Notes: a model not told the origin generated them from the letters alone. DNA of 64,000 nt from BOG-908 sp963751795 (GCA_963751795.1 CAVVVI010000001.1:186001-250000), one strand, 5' to 3'; counted from the stretch's first letter, positions 42,156 through 51,191 are shown. Program-made: numbers and translations.

Positions 42156-43124
42156 CTACCGATCGGTGTAGCCGCCGATCACCGGCAGGATCTCGCCGGT
42201 GATGTAGCCCGACATCATGGGCGAGGCGAGAAACAGGTAGGCGGGCGCGATCTCCTCGGGCTGGGCCGGGCGCTTCATGCGGGTTTCGGTGCCGAATTCG
42301 GCCATGTGATCGGGGTTGTCGCTGGGGTTGAGCGGCGTCCAGACCGGGCCCGGAGCCACCGCGTTCACGCGGATGCCGCGCGCGGCCAGGCTGCCGGACA
42401 AAGCGCGGGTGAAGCTGTGGATGCCGCCTTTCGTCATCGTGTAGTCGATGATGGTGGAATTGCCGAGCAGGCCGGTGACGCTGCCGCTGTTCACGATGGC
42501 GCTGCCCTCGGACATGTGCGGCAGGCAGGCCTGCGCCATGTGGAAATAGCCGTAGAGGTTGGTCTTCACCGTGAGGTCGAAATGCTCCTCGGTGAGATCC
42601 TCGAAGCGGCTGACATGCAGTTGGAAGGCTGCGTTGTTGACCAGCACGTCCAGCCGGCCGAGCTCGGCCACCGTGCGCTGGGCGGCGGCAAAGCAGAAGG
42701 CGCGGTCGGTGACGTCGCCGGCGATGGTGATGGCGCGCCGGCCTTCGGCTTCCACCTTGGCGCGCACGGTGTCGGCATCGGATTGCTCGTGCGGCAGGTG
42801 CATGATGGCGATATCGGCACCTTCGCGCGCGAACAGGATGGCCACCGCACGGCCGATGCCGGAATCGCCGCCGGTGATGATGGCCACGCGATCCTGCAGC
42901 TTGCCCGAGCCGCGCCAGAACGGCGCGTCGTACATCGGCGCCAGCGACTGGCCGTCTTCCAGGCCGGGCTTGTTGAGCGCCTCGGTGGGGAAGGGCGGCT
43001 CGGGGTAGCGACGGGCGCCGGCCTGCATCGCGCCTTTCATCTCGATCTTCGGCCGGGCGCGGTCGGCCTCGCGCACCTGTTGCTGGATGGCCTGAAGCTT
43101 GGTGATGACGGGGTCCGGCGGCAT
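42156..43124 (-). CDS. SDR family oxidoreductase, general-stress-protein-39 type
   Basis: The 322-residue protein has an N-terminal extension of about 55 residues before the Rossmann fold, typical of the YdaD/YhdF/GSP39-like SDR group. The motifs are IITGGDSGIGRAVA (TGGxxGIG), VNNAAFQLH (NNA), NSGSVTG (Ser) and DYTMTKGGIHS (YxxxK), and C-terminal GYITGEILPVIGGYTDR. A His/Asn-rich substrate pocket cannot be assigned. The start ATG at 43124 (MPPDPVITKLQAIQ) is chosen over an upstream ATG that would add unrelated residues. It is downstream of and on the same strand as the TetR gene. Confidence 0.9.
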   Translation of the reverse strand: MPPDPVITKLQAIQQQVREADRARPKIEMKGAMQAGARRYPEPPFPTEALNKPGLEDGQSLAPMYDAPFWRGSGKLQDRVAIITGGDSGIGRAVAILFAREGADIAIMHLPHEQSDADTVRAKVEAEGRRAITIAGDVTDRAFCFAAAQRTVAELGRLDVLVNNAAFQLHVSRFEDLTEEHFDLTVKTNLYGYFHMAQACLPHMSEGSAIVNSGSVTGLLGNSTIIDYTMTKGGIHSFTRALSGSLAARGIRVNAVAPGPVWTPLNPSDNPDHMAEFGTETRMKRPAQPEEIAPAYLFLASPMMSGYITGEILPVIGGYTDR

Positions 43125-43286
43125 GCGCAGTGCTCCTGGAAGGCGGCGGGCGGTTCGGTGGGCAGGAATGCGGCGATGCTGGATTGGTTGCGTGCAGGGC
43201 AGGGCTGCTCGCGGCCGTGGCACTGCAGCCGCTGGGGCCGGCATGGGCAGCGGGGTTCGGGCCGCCGCGCGGGCGGGCAGCCCGGG

Positions 43287-44006
43287 TTACGGCCCGGCGC
43301 GGGCCTGGGCCGTGAGCACGGCCTGCAGGAGCGGCACCTCCGGGCAGGCGGCCTGCGCGGGCCGTGCGGCCGGTGCGGCTTTGCGCGGCCTGGGCGCGGA
43401 CCGGCGCGCGGCGGCCGGGGCGGGCGCGGGCACAGGCGCGGCGGCGGGCGCGGGTTGCGGCAGGGCGGCGAGCATGGCCTCGATCTGCTCGGGGTGCAGG
43501 TTCGGCTCGTCCAGCAAGGCCAACGCGATTTCGGCGTCCGGCCCGGCGAGCATCTGGCCGATCTGCAGGCGGAACTGCTCGATCGGCTCGGCCAGGTCGG
43601 GCGGAAGCATGTGGCGGTCGCGCAGCAGCAGCGTGTGGCGGGCGACGTGGCCGTTGCAGCTGGTGCGCGTGGCGCGGATATAGGCCTCGCGCTGGGCGGC
43701 GGCGGGATTGGCGGCATCGCGCGGGGCGGCGCCGATGGCGGCGCACACCTCCTTGAGATGGCGCACCAGGATTTCGGCCAGCAGCGCATCGAGGTCGGCG
43801 AAGTAGCGGCGGATGGTGGCCGGCGCCATGCGGACGGCGATGGCGAAGCTGCCCATGTTCAGCGCGTGGCGCCCGTACGTGGCCATCATGGCGGTGGCGG
43901 TGCCGACGATATGCGCCTTGCGCTCGCGCTCCCGGCTCGAGAGGTGCGGGTGGTTGGCGGGGTAATTATCGGCGATGGCGCGGAGGTGGCGGGCGGCGAC
44001 GGGCAT
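43287..44006 (-). CDS. TetR/AcrR family transcriptional regulator
   Basis: The 239-residue protein has an N-terminal HTH of TetR type: HIVGTATAMMATYGRHAL, then MGSFAIAVRMAPATIRRYF and ADLDALLAEILVRHL. The ligand-binding part is helical and contains SCNGHVARHTLLLRDRH; the C-terminus is a Pro/Ala/Arg-rich tail of about 50 residues. The start at 44006 is chosen because it precedes the HTH by a normal distance. A 10-bp-arm palindrome overlaps the start region (44009-44040) and is a likely autoregulatory operator. The SDR downstream on the same strand is a candidate target. Confidence 0.85.
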   Translation of the reverse strand: MPVAARHLRAIADNYPANHPHLSSRERERKAHIVGTATAMMATYGRHALNMGSFAIAVRMAPATIRRYFADLDALLAEILVRHLKEVCAAIGAAPRDAANPAAAQREAYIRATRTSCNGHVARHTLLLRDRHMLPPDLAEPIEQFRLQIGQMLAGPDAEIALALLDEPNLHPEQIEAMLAALPQPAPAAAPVPAPAPAAARRSAPRPRKAAPAARPAQAACPEVPLLQAVLTAQARAGP

Positions 44007-44008
44007 GG

Positions 44009-44040
44009 GCCCATGATAGGAAATACGTCTTATCATGGGC
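44009..44040. promoter_or_regulatory. Perfect inverted repeat at the TetR gene start, candidate operator
   Basis: GCCCATGATA (44009-44018) and TATCATGGGC (44031-44040) are exact inverted repeats with a 12-bp spacer, ending 2 bp before the TetR start codon. TetR family repressors bind such palindromes in their own promoters. The site faces both the tetR gene and the divergent region upstream of the RTX-like gene. Confidence 0.6.
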
Positions 44041-44672
44041 AAGGGTTTTGCGGGCGTATCGAGAGGCCGCGCGGGCTGCGGGCCGGCGCGGGGTTCGGCG
44101 CGCCGGTTCCGGCCGGGCACCCTGGGGGCGATCGACGGGGCGCCTGAAGCCGAAGCCCGGCGCCATCGAGGGCGGCCAGCCGGTTTACGCCGGGCCGGGT
44201 GGCCGCATCCTGGGGTGCCGGCGCTGGTTCCCGTGGCGCCCTGTTCCATCCGACACATGGCCGCATGCGACCTGTCCGCCTTCATCGCGGCTGCGCGCCC
44301 TGCCGGCCGGCGGCGGCGGCTAACCGGCAGAGTGCTGAGTTCCACACTATCAACTGCCACTGGACCGGTCACGGTTCCAAAATGCTTCAGATAGCGTCTC
44401 GATCCGGTCTGTTCCAGCCGTGCCGAAGCCGATGCAGAGCGTAGTCCTTCATTACGTGGCACGCGCAAATAAAACATTCCGTATTCAGCTTGATTACGCG
44501 CCGCTTCGCGGGCAGCCATGCAGCTTATTCATGTCTGAAAACGCATCCACCGCCGTAACGTCACCTTCGTTGCGTATGAAACCCGGTTCCCAAAAAAACC
44601 GTGTCATGCTCAGCGTTTGACGCAAGCGCATGTCTTTACCTAGTTCACCTGACCCGGAAATGGAACAAGACC
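44041..44672. other. Long divergent intergenic region
   Basis: About 630 bp between the TetR gene and the RTX-like gene with no convincing gene. Composition falls toward the RTX-like gene (from about 44320), with CATTCCGTATTCAGCTTG and AATAAAACATT-type AT-rich patches that may carry its promoter. No clear -35/-10 pair or RNA structure can be claimed. Confidence 0.4.
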
Positions 44673-46544
44673 ATGACAACGACACCGATTGTAGTCGAGG
44701 GCAATACCCTTGTGTTCGGCACGGCCCAGAACAACACGCAGACCGACGTCTTCGCGATGGCCGGCTCGGGCGCCGTCGTCGATGAGGGCAGCGGCAACCT
44801 GACGATCACCGGCTATGCGACCAGCGGGATGCCGGTCGCCGACACCAACAGCACGATCGTCCTCGGCAACGCCATGCAGGTGACCGACAACATCACGCTG
44901 GATGGCAACAACAACAACATCGTCAGCCAGGTCCTCACCAACTCGAAAGTATCGGTTACGGTGACCGGGCTGAACGGCGGCACCGGCCACAACACCATCT
45001 CGCTGGACAACGAGGGCGGTGCCACCAATCTGGCGCTCAGCGGCAGCGTCAACAACGTGACGCTGAACGGTAACGCCACCAACACCGTCGCCCTCGCCGG
45101 CGGCAACAACACCGTCAACGTCGGCTACCTGACGGACGACGATGTGTTCGGATCGCAAACGAAACTGACGATCGCCGCGGGCGGCAACACGATCACCGGT
45201 GGCGACGAGGGTTTCACGATCAATGTCGGCGGCCTCGGCCATAACACAGTCGCGCTGGGCGACGGCAACAACGCGGTCCGCACGGTAGGCGGGCACAACA
45301 CGATCAGCGTCTGGGGCGGCACCAACGACATCGTCGCCGGTGGTGGACATTCCTCCGTGACCGTGCTCGGCACGGATGGCAAGAGCGCCGCGGCCTTCGT
45401 GTACGATGCCGACGACCCGATGGCGGGCCCGCCCACCAACACGGTCTGGATCAACGGCAATTATGATACCGTGACGGCCACCTACGAGAACATGGTCGTC
45501 AACGGCGCCACCACGATCGGCAACTCGACGATCAATTTCGGCAACGGCAACAACAGCGTGTCGCTTGGCGGCAACAGCAATGCGGTCAACCTGGGCAACG
45601 GCACCAACAACACGGCGCTGACCGGCAGCGCCAACACGGTGACGGTCACCGATCCGGGCGGCGTGGGTACCGACAACGTGACGACCGGCAACGGCACCGG
45701 CGACACGATCTCGTTTGACCATGCCGGCGGCTCGGTCGCGGGCACGGGCGGCGGGATGACCACCATCACGCAGAACGCCGGCTCGATGCGTATCGTGAAC
45801 GTCAGCCTCAACAACGGTGTCGGCAACATCACGCTCGGCAGCGGCAACGACGTGGTGACCGCCAACGGCGCGGGCACCATGATCACGGCGGGCAACGGCA
45901 ACGACACGTTCACGGCGAACGGGTCCGGCCTCAGCCTGACCGCCGGGTCGGGCAACGACATGGTGACGGCCAACGGCAACATGGCCAGCATCACGCTCGG
46001 GGGCGGCAACGACGTCGTCTCCACGCTCGGCTCGGGCGACAACGTGCTGTGGAACGGCACGGCGGCCACCACGCTCAACCTGACCGAAGGCTCGGGCGAT
46101 ACGCTGCGCACTTCGGGCGGCGGCCTGCTGGTGACGGGCAATGCCAGCGACACCACCTACATCAACGGTGCCGTCAACGGCTCGAACCTGCTGCTGGGCG
46201 GCAACGGCAACATGACGTTCATCGGCTCGGACTCCTCGGTTCAGGACGTGCTGAACCACACCGCCACCGGCAACCAGATTACGGTGCAGGCCGATACGGG
46301 CGGCACCTATAGCGGGACGGTGGAGATCACCGGCTTCAACACCGCCGACACGCTGACGCTGAACGGCCTGGTGGGTGCCGACCACCATCTGATCAACGGC
46401 TTCGGCGAAATGTTGAACAACCTCACGACCGGACCGCAATACGACACCATCCACCTCGCTGGTGGCGGCTCCATCGAGTTCAGTGCGACCACCGCCTTCA
46501 GCCTGAACGAGTTCCACTTCGGGACGACGACAGGCCACGTCTGA
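44673..46544 (+). CDS. RTX-like Asn/Gly-rich repeat protein, probable type I secretion substrate
   Basis: The 623-residue protein is very rich in Asn, Gly, Thr and Val and has no cysteine and almost no Lys. It is built of short beta-roll/beta-helix-like repeats, with RTX-type nonapeptides such as GSGNDVVTA, GNGNDTFTA, GSGNDMVTA and GGGNDVVST around residues 385-460, and looser NTVxLGxGNN repeats before them. There is no N-terminal signal peptide; the C-terminus (SATTAFSLNEFHFGTTTGHV) fits a type I secretion signal. No T1SS genes lie beside it. The ATG at 44673 (MTTTPIVVEGN) is chosen. Ca-binding and surface or extracellular location are inferred. Confidence 0.75.
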   Translation: MTTTPIVVEGNTLVFGTAQNNTQTDVFAMAGSGAVVDEGSGNLTITGYATSGMPVADTNSTIVLGNAMQVTDNITLDGNNNNIVSQVLTNSKVSVTVTGLNGGTGHNTISLDNEGGATNLALSGSVNNVTLNGNATNTVALAGGNNTVNVGYLTDDDVFGSQTKLTIAAGGNTITGGDEGFTINVGGLGHNTVALGDGNNAVRTVGGHNTISVWGGTNDIVAGGGHSSVTVLGTDGKSAAAFVYDADDPMAGPPTNTVWINGNYDTVTATYENMVVNGATTIGNSTINFGNGNNSVSLGGNSNAVNLGNGTNNTALTGSANTVTVTDPGGVGTDNVTTGNGTGDTISFDHAGGSVAGTGGGMTTITQNAGSMRIVNVSLNNGVGNITLGSGNDVVTANGAGTMITAGNGNDTFTANGSGLSLTAGSGNDMVTANGNMASITLGGGNDVVSTLGSGDNVLWNGTAATTLNLTEGSGDTLRTSGGGLLVTGNASDTTYINGAVNGSNLLLGGNGNMTFIGSDSSVQDVLNHTATGNQITVQADTGGTYSGTVEITGFNTADTLTLNGLVGADHHLINGFGEMLNNLTTGPQYDTIHLAGGGSIEFSATTAFSLNEFHFGTTTGHV

Positions 46545-46554
46545 GCAGCCGACA

Positions 46555-46580
46555 GGGACCCCGCCGCGCGGCGGGGTCCC
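46555..46580. terminator. 26-bp perfect palindrome between convergent genes, probable bidirectional terminator
   Basis: GGGACCCCGCCGC is followed directly by its exact complement GCGGCGGGGTCCC. It lies 10 bp after the RTX-like stop and 12 bp after the uvrC stop on the other strand. There is no T tract on either side, so it would act as a GC-rich hairpin or with Rho. Confidence 0.7.
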
Positions 46581-46592
46581 ACCGGCTTGCGT

Positions 46593-48443
46593 TCATTGCG
46601 TGTGGAAGAACGCGTAGACCCGCTTGGCCGTCTCCTTGTTGATGCCAGGTGCTGCCTGCAAATCCTCCAACCCCGCCTGCTTGACGCCACGTGCGCTGCC
46701 GAAATGGTTGAGCAGCGCGCGCTTGCGTGCCGAGCCGATGCCGGGCACCTCGTCCAGCTCGCTGGTGACCAATGTTTTCGAGCGGCCGGCACGGTGCGTG
46801 GTGATGGCGAAGCGGTGCGCCTCGTCGCGCAGGCGCTGCAGATAGTACAGCACGGGGTCGCGCGGCGGCAGCTGGAAGGGCGGCTTGTCGGCGGTGAAGA
46901 ACCATTCGCGGCCGGCATCGCGGTCGGGGCCCTTGGCGATGGCGATCAGCGTGGTGTCGGTGACGCCCAGATCGTCGAGCACCGCGCGGGCCGCGCTGTA
47001 CTGGCCGGCGCCGCCGTCGATCAGCACGATATCGGGCCAGTCCGACGCGGGCGCACCCTCCTCGCGTTCTTTCTGTGCACGGGCGAAGCGGCGTTCGAGC
47101 ACCTCGCGCATCATGCCGAAATCGTCGCCGGGGGTGATGGCGCTGCGAATGGTGTATTTGCGATAGGCGTTCTTGCGGAAGCCTTCCGGCCCGGCCACCA
47201 CCATCACGCCGTAGGCGTTCGATCCCATGATGTGGCTGTTGTCGTAGGTCTCGATGCGCTCCGGCCGGGCGGCCAGGTTGAACAGGGTGGCGACACCGTC
47301 GAGCAGCTTGGCGACACCTGCGGATTCCGCGAGGCGCCGTTCCAGCGCCTCGCGCGCGTTGGTTTCCGCGTGCTCGATCACCTGGCGCTTCTCGCCGCGC
47401 TGCGGCACGGCGATTTCCACGCGGCGCGTGGCCTTCAGGCTGAGCGCGTCGGCGATCAGCTCGGCTTCGGGCAGCGGGTGGTTGGCCAGGATGAGGGCCG
47501 GCGGCGGCTTGTCGTCGTAGAATTGCGCGATGAAGGCGGCCAGGATGTCGCCGGGTTCGTCGGATTTCACGGTGGCCGGGAAATGCGCGCGGTTGCCGTT
47601 GTTGCGGCCGCCGCGGATGAAGAACACCTGCACGCAGGATTGGCCGGCGATCTGGTATAGCGCGATGATGTCCGCATCCGTCAGGCTGGCCGGGTTGATG
47701 ATGCCGCTGCCCTGCACGTGGGTGAGCGCGCGAATGCGGTCGCGCACGGCGGCGGCGGTTTCGTATTCCATGCGCGCGCTGGCGGCCTCCATCTCGGCCG
47801 AGAGCTCGCGTTGCAGGGTGGCGACCTTGCCGGACAGGAAGGCTTTGGCCTGGGCGACCAGCCCCGCGTAATCCTCCGGCGAGATGCGGCCGACGCAGGG
47901 GGCCGAGCAGCGCTTGATCTGGTGCAGCAGGCAGGGGCGCGAGCGGTTGGCGAACACCGTATCGGCGCAGGAGCGCAGCAGGAACAGGCGTTCCATGGCG
48001 TTGACCGTCTGGTTGACGGCCCACGCCGAGGCGAACGGGCCCCAGTAGCTGCCCGGGCGCGACTGCGTGCCGCGGTGCTTGGTGATCTGCGGAAAGGCGT
48101 GGTCCTCGGCCAGCATCAGCCACGGATAGGATTTGTCGTCGCGCAGCACGATGTTGTAGCGCGGCTTGAGGCGCTTGATGAGGTTGGCCTCGAGCAGCAG
48201 CGCTTCGGCCTCGGTATGGGTGGTGACGATCTCCATCGACGCCGTGTCCATCACCATGCGGCGCAGGCGTTCTTCGAGGCGGTTGATCTGGGTGTAGTTG
48301 GCGACGCGCTTCTTCAGGCTGCGGGCCTTGCCGACATAGAGCGCCTCGCCCTTGGCATCGAGCATGCGATAGACGCCGGGCGAGAGCGGCAGGGTGGCGA
48401 CGGTGGCTTCGATGATCGCGAGGCCGCTTCGAGTTTCGGTCAT
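46593..48443 (-). CDS. uvrC: Excinuclease ABC subunit C, UvrC
   Basis: UvrC makes both incisions in nucleotide excision repair. The 616-residue protein has the GIY-YIG nuclease (SPGVYRMLDAKGEALYVGKA), a Cys-rich segment (CLLHQIKRCSAPCVG), a UVR motif (MEYETAAAVRDRIRAL), the RNase H-like C-terminal nuclease (ETYDNSHIMGSNAYGVMVV, VLIDGGAGQYSAA) and tandem helix-hairpin-helix motifs (LDEVPGIGSARKRALL, LQAAPGINKETAKR). Length and layout are normal. It converges on the RTX-like gene. Confidence 0.97.
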   Translation of the reverse strand: MTETRSGLAIIEATVATLPLSPGVYRMLDAKGEALYVGKARSLKKRVANYTQINRLEERLRRMVMDTASMEIVTTHTEAEALLLEANLIKRLKPRYNIVLRDDKSYPWLMLAEDHAFPQITKHRGTQSRPGSYWGPFASAWAVNQTVNAMERLFLLRSCADTVFANRSRPCLLHQIKRCSAPCVGRISPEDYAGLVAQAKAFLSGKVATLQRELSAEMEAASARMEYETAAAVRDRIRALTHVQGSGIINPASLTDADIIALYQIAGQSCVQVFFIRGGRNNGNRAHFPATVKSDEPGDILAAFIAQFYDDKPPPALILANHPLPEAELIADALSLKATRRVEIAVPQRGEKRQVIEHAETNAREALERRLAESAGVAKLLDGVATLFNLAARPERIETYDNSHIMGSNAYGVMVVAGPEGFRKNAYRKYTIRSAITPGDDFGMMREVLERRFARAQKEREEGAPASDWPDIVLIDGGAGQYSAARAVLDDLGVTDTTLIAIAKGPDRDAGREWFFTADKPPFQLPPRDPVLYYLQRLRDEAHRFAITTHRAGRSKTLVTSELDEVPGIGSARKRALLNHFGSARGVKQAGLEDLQAAPGINKETAKRVYAFFHTQ

Positions 48444-48500
48444 GGGGCTGCCGAAGTGAGGCGGGCGCCGGCGAAAAGCAAGCGTTGGCCGCGCTGGGCC

Positions 48501-48881
48501 TCAGCCGGCCGCGCGCTCGATCTCCACGCCCACGGCGGCGGTGTCGGCGAAGATGTCGAGCTTTTCGACGCGGACACGGACCGTGCGAATGCGCGGGTCG
48601 GCCAGGCAGGATTGCGCCAGGCGTTCGGCCAGGGTTTCGACCAGCCGGATATGGCCGGCGCCGACAATGGCGCGCGTGCGGGCGGCCACCGCCTCGTAAT
48701 CGACCACGCAGGCGAGGTCGTCGCGGCCCGGGCCATCGTCGGTGACGGCGAGATCGAGGTTGATGCGGATGCGCTGCGGGGCGGCATGTTCGTGGGCGTG
48801 CACGCCGATGCTGGCGGGCAGCACCATGTCGCGCAGGAAGACGTGGCGGGTGCGGGTGGCGGCGCTGGCGAGGGGGCTCAT
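48501..48881 (-). CDS. folB: Dihydroneopterin aldolase FolB
   Basis: FolB converts dihydroneopterin to hydroxymethyl-dihydropterin in folate synthesis. The 126-residue protein has VFLRDMVLPASIGVHAHE, the INLDLAVTDDGPG strand, CVVDYEAVAART, HIRLVETLAERLAQ (conserved Glu) and VRVEKLDIFADTAAVGVEI, with the active-site Lys in VEKLD. The start at 48881 overlaps the upstream SDR-like gene stop by 4 nt (ATGA). The FolB-SDR pairing is common in alphaproteobacteria and suggests a pterin-related role for the partner. Confidence 0.92.
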   Translation of the reverse strand: MSPLASAATRTRHVFLRDMVLPASIGVHAHEHAAPQRIRINLDLAVTDDGPGRDDLACVVDYEAVAARTRAIVGAGHIRLVETLAERLAQSCLADPRIRTVRVRVEKLDIFADTAAVGVEIERAAG

Positions 48882-49348
48882 GGCGAGGGGTATAGGCCGA
48901 GGCGGATGATTTGTCCGGTGAGGGACGGGCAGGCGGCGATGAACGCGATGGTGCCGGCGAGGTCGGCCAGGGGGGCCGGGGCGGTGGCGGCGAGCGGGAA
49001 GGCGGGCTGGGTGGCCTGGTCGGGCGGGGCGAAGGGCAGAGTAGGGCTGGCGCCGAGGCCGATGGCGTTGACGCGCGTGCCGGCGGGCGCCCAGGCGAGG
49101 GCGGCCTGCTGGGTGAAGGCCCAGAGTTGGGCGTTGCCGGCATGGGTTGGCAGCTGGGCCAGGCCGGGCGGGGCAGCGTGCAGGATGAGCAGGATGAGGC
49201 TGGCGGGGTTGGCGGCGGCGTAGGCCTGGGCGGCCTGGGTGGCGGCGGCGGGGTCCATGAGGATGAGGGTGGGGAGCGGGAGGTGGGGGAGGGCGGCGCG
49301 CAGGCTGGTGGCCAGGGGGGCGTGGCCGTCGATGAGGGGGGTGGGCAT
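48878..49348 (-). CDS. Reduced SDR-like protein upstream of folB
   Basis: The 156-residue product matches the second half of an SDR: SLILLILHAAPPGL, WAFTQQAALAWAPAGTRVNAIGLGASPTLPF and LAGTIAFIAACPSLTGQIIRLGLY. The first half is short and lacks the Gly-rich cofactor motif, and the YxxxK pair is absent (only AFTQQ at that place). So it keeps the fold's scaffold but probably lost dehydrogenase activity, or it is a diverged FolM/PtpS-like partner. It overlaps folB by 4 nt. The start at 49348 is the only ATG with a reasonable N-terminus; a longer frame is possible. Confidence 0.6.
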   Translation of the reverse strand: MPTPLIDGHAPLATSLRAALPHLPLPTLILMDPAAATQAAQAYAAANPASLILLILHAAPPGLAQLPTHAGNAQLWAFTQQAALAWAPAGTRVNAIGLGASPTLPFAPPDQATQPAFPLAATAPAPLADLAGTIAFIAACPSLTGQIIRLGLYPSP

Positions 49349-49461
49349 GGAAGGTGGATAGCATGGCTGGGCGGGGTGGTGCGCGGTGGGTCGATTTACG
49401 TTGTCTGGCGCACGGTAGCTGCGGTTATGTTTCCTGCGGCGGCGCGGGTTGGGAGGTTTCC

Positions 49462-49782
49462 GTGGAGAATGCGTTCCTGCATGGCACCGTCCACGAGGCG
49501 CGCGAGGATCTGCGGGGTGCGGTGAGCGCGGATGCGGCAACGTTGCTGCTGTGGCAGGGGCTCAGCGCGATCGGCCGCAACGAGTTCATCTGCTGGGTGG
49601 ATGACGCCAAGCAGGCGGCGACGCGCCAGCGCCGGATCAGGCGGACCTGCGAGGAGCTGCGGGAGGGCAAGACCCGGCCCTGCTGCTGGGCAGGTTGCAT
49701 CCACCGGACCGACAAGGCGCCGAGCCGGTGGCAGCAGGCGGTGCTGATCGAGGGAAAGAAGCGCGGCCCCCGGTTGGGGTAG
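49462..49782 (+). CDS. YdeI/OmdA-like protein
   Basis: The 106-residue product matches the C-terminal YdeI/OmpD-associated (OmdA) domain: WQGLSAIGRNEFICWVDDAKQAATRQRRI, then RRTCEELREGKTRPCC, the conserved helical pattern seen in bacteriocin-protection YdeI proteins and DUF1905/OmdA proteins. The GTG at 49462 has GGGAGG five bases upstream and is preferred to a far-upstream ATG. Function is not established. Two consecutive Cys plus a third (CCWAGC) are unusual for the family. Confidence 0.6.
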   Translation: MENAFLHGTVHEAREDLRGAVSADAATLLLWQGLSAIGRNEFICWVDDAKQAATRQRRIRRTCEELREGKTRPCCWAGCIHRTDKAPSRWQQAVLIEGKKRGPRLG

Positions 49783-49794
49783 CCGCGCCGGCGC

Positions 49795-51060
49795 CTACGC
49801 CCGTGCGCTGACGCGGACCAGCATGCGCTCGTAGCCCTTCACGAAGGACGAGAAGACGCGCTTGGGCTCCTCGACCACTTCGATGCGGCCGAAGCGCTTG
49901 AGGATCTCTTCCCACATGATGCGCAGCTGCAGCTCGGCCAGGCGTTCGCCCAGGCAGCGGTGCAGGCCGAAGCCGAAGGAGAGGTGGCGGCGCGGGCGGT
50001 CGCGTTCGATGTCGAAGGCGTTCGGGTTTTCGATCACCTCCTCGTCGCGGTTGCCGCTGACGTACCACATGACGACGCGGTCGCCCTGGCGGATCTGCTT
50101 GCCGCCGAATTCGATGTCGCGCGTGGCGGTGCGGCGCATGTGGGCCAGCGGCGTCTGCCAGCGGATGATCTCGGGCACCATGTTGGCGACGTGGGAGGGG
50201 TCGGCCAGCAGCTTGCTGTACTGGTCGGGGAATTTGTTGAGCGCGTAGAGGCCGCCGGTGATGCTGTTGCGCGTGGTGTCGTTGCCGCCGACGATCAGCA
50301 GGATGAGGTTGCCGAGGTATTCCATCGGCGTCTGGTCGCGCGTGGCGGCGGCGTGGGCCATTAGGCTGATCAGGTCGCCGGTGGGCTGCGCGTTGACGCG
50401 CTCGTTCCACAGTTCGGTGAAGCGCAGCAGGCATTCGAGCAGGATGCCCTGGCGCTCCGGCTCGCTTTCGATAATGCCGCCGCCGGGGATGGCGGTGGCC
50501 ACGTCGGACCAGTGGGTGAGCTTGCGGCGCTCCTCCTGCGGGAAGTCGAACAGGGTGGCGAGCATCTGGGTGGTGAGCTCGATGCTGACCGTGTCCACCC
50601 AGTCGAATACCTCGCCGACCGGTACGGCATCGAGGATGCGGCCGGCGCGTTCGCGGATGAGGATTTCCAGGCGTGCCAGGTTGGTGGGCGAGATGACGGG
50701 GTTGACGGCCTCGCGCTGCAGATCGTGGCGCGGCGGGTCCATGGCGATGAACATCGGCAGCACGAAATCAGGCTCGGGGTCGCGGATGACGATGCCGCCG
50801 CGATAGACGTCCGACGAGAAAGCCTCGTGGTTGGCTTCCACCTGCAGGATCTGCTTGTATTTGGTGATCGACCAGTACGGGCCGAATTCGGATTCCGCCG
50901 TGTGGTGCACGGGAGATTCGCGGCGCAGGCGCTCGAAGAACGGCCACATCGCATCCTGCTGGAACAGCCCCGGCTGGGCGGGGTTGAGCTGGTCCAGCGG
51001 CAGGGCGTAGGCATCGGTCTGCAGCACGGCGGCGGCTGGGTTAAAGGTCATGTCGTCCAT
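49795..51060 (-). CDS. Cytochrome P450, CYP153-like (alkane omega-hydroxylase type)
   Basis: The 421-residue soluble P450 has the I-helix LLIVGGNDTTRNSITGGLY, PEIIRW (ExxR) and the heme loop FGFGLHRCLGERLAE with the Cys ligand. SIELTTQMLATLFDFPQEERRKLTHWSDVATAIP and FIAMDPPRHDLQREAVNPV are strongly reminiscent of CYP153 enzymes, which hydroxylate the terminal carbon of alkanes; that family assignment is from recognition, not alignment. No ferredoxin or reductase gene is adjacent, so redox partners must be elsewhere. The ATG at 51060 (MDDMTFNPAAAVL) is chosen. It is divergent from an MFS gene, 131 bp apart. Confidence 0.85.
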   Translation of the reverse strand: MDDMTFNPAAAVLQTDAYALPLDQLNPAQPGLFQQDAMWPFFERLRRESPVHHTAESEFGPYWSITKYKQILQVEANHEAFSSDVYRGGIVIRDPEPDFVLPMFIAMDPPRHDLQREAVNPVISPTNLARLEILIRERAGRILDAVPVGEVFDWVDTVSIELTTQMLATLFDFPQEERRKLTHWSDVATAIPGGGIIESEPERQGILLECLLRFTELWNERVNAQPTGDLISLMAHAAATRDQTPMEYLGNLILLIVGGNDTTRNSITGGLYALNKFPDQYSKLLADPSHVANMVPEIIRWQTPLAHMRRTATRDIEFGGKQIRQGDRVVMWYVSGNRDEEVIENPNAFDIERDRPRRHLSFGFGLHRCLGERLAELQLRIMWEEILKRFGRIEVVEEPKRVFSSFVKGYERMLVRVSARA

Positions 51061-51191
51061 GGTTGCGCGTCCCCAAGCATGTCTTTTGCCTGACGCTAGC
51101 ACAGACTCGGTTAACGGCAATCACTTATCCGGCGGCTTGGCAGGACGGCGCATCCACGTATGCTCGCCGAAACGTCTCGGAGCGCCCGCCC

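Noticed and set aside
44035..44394. A 119-codon plus frame upstream of the RTX-like gene
   Set aside because: It starts within the TetR palindrome, is Arg/Pro/Gly noise and has no ribosome-binding site or recognisable motif.
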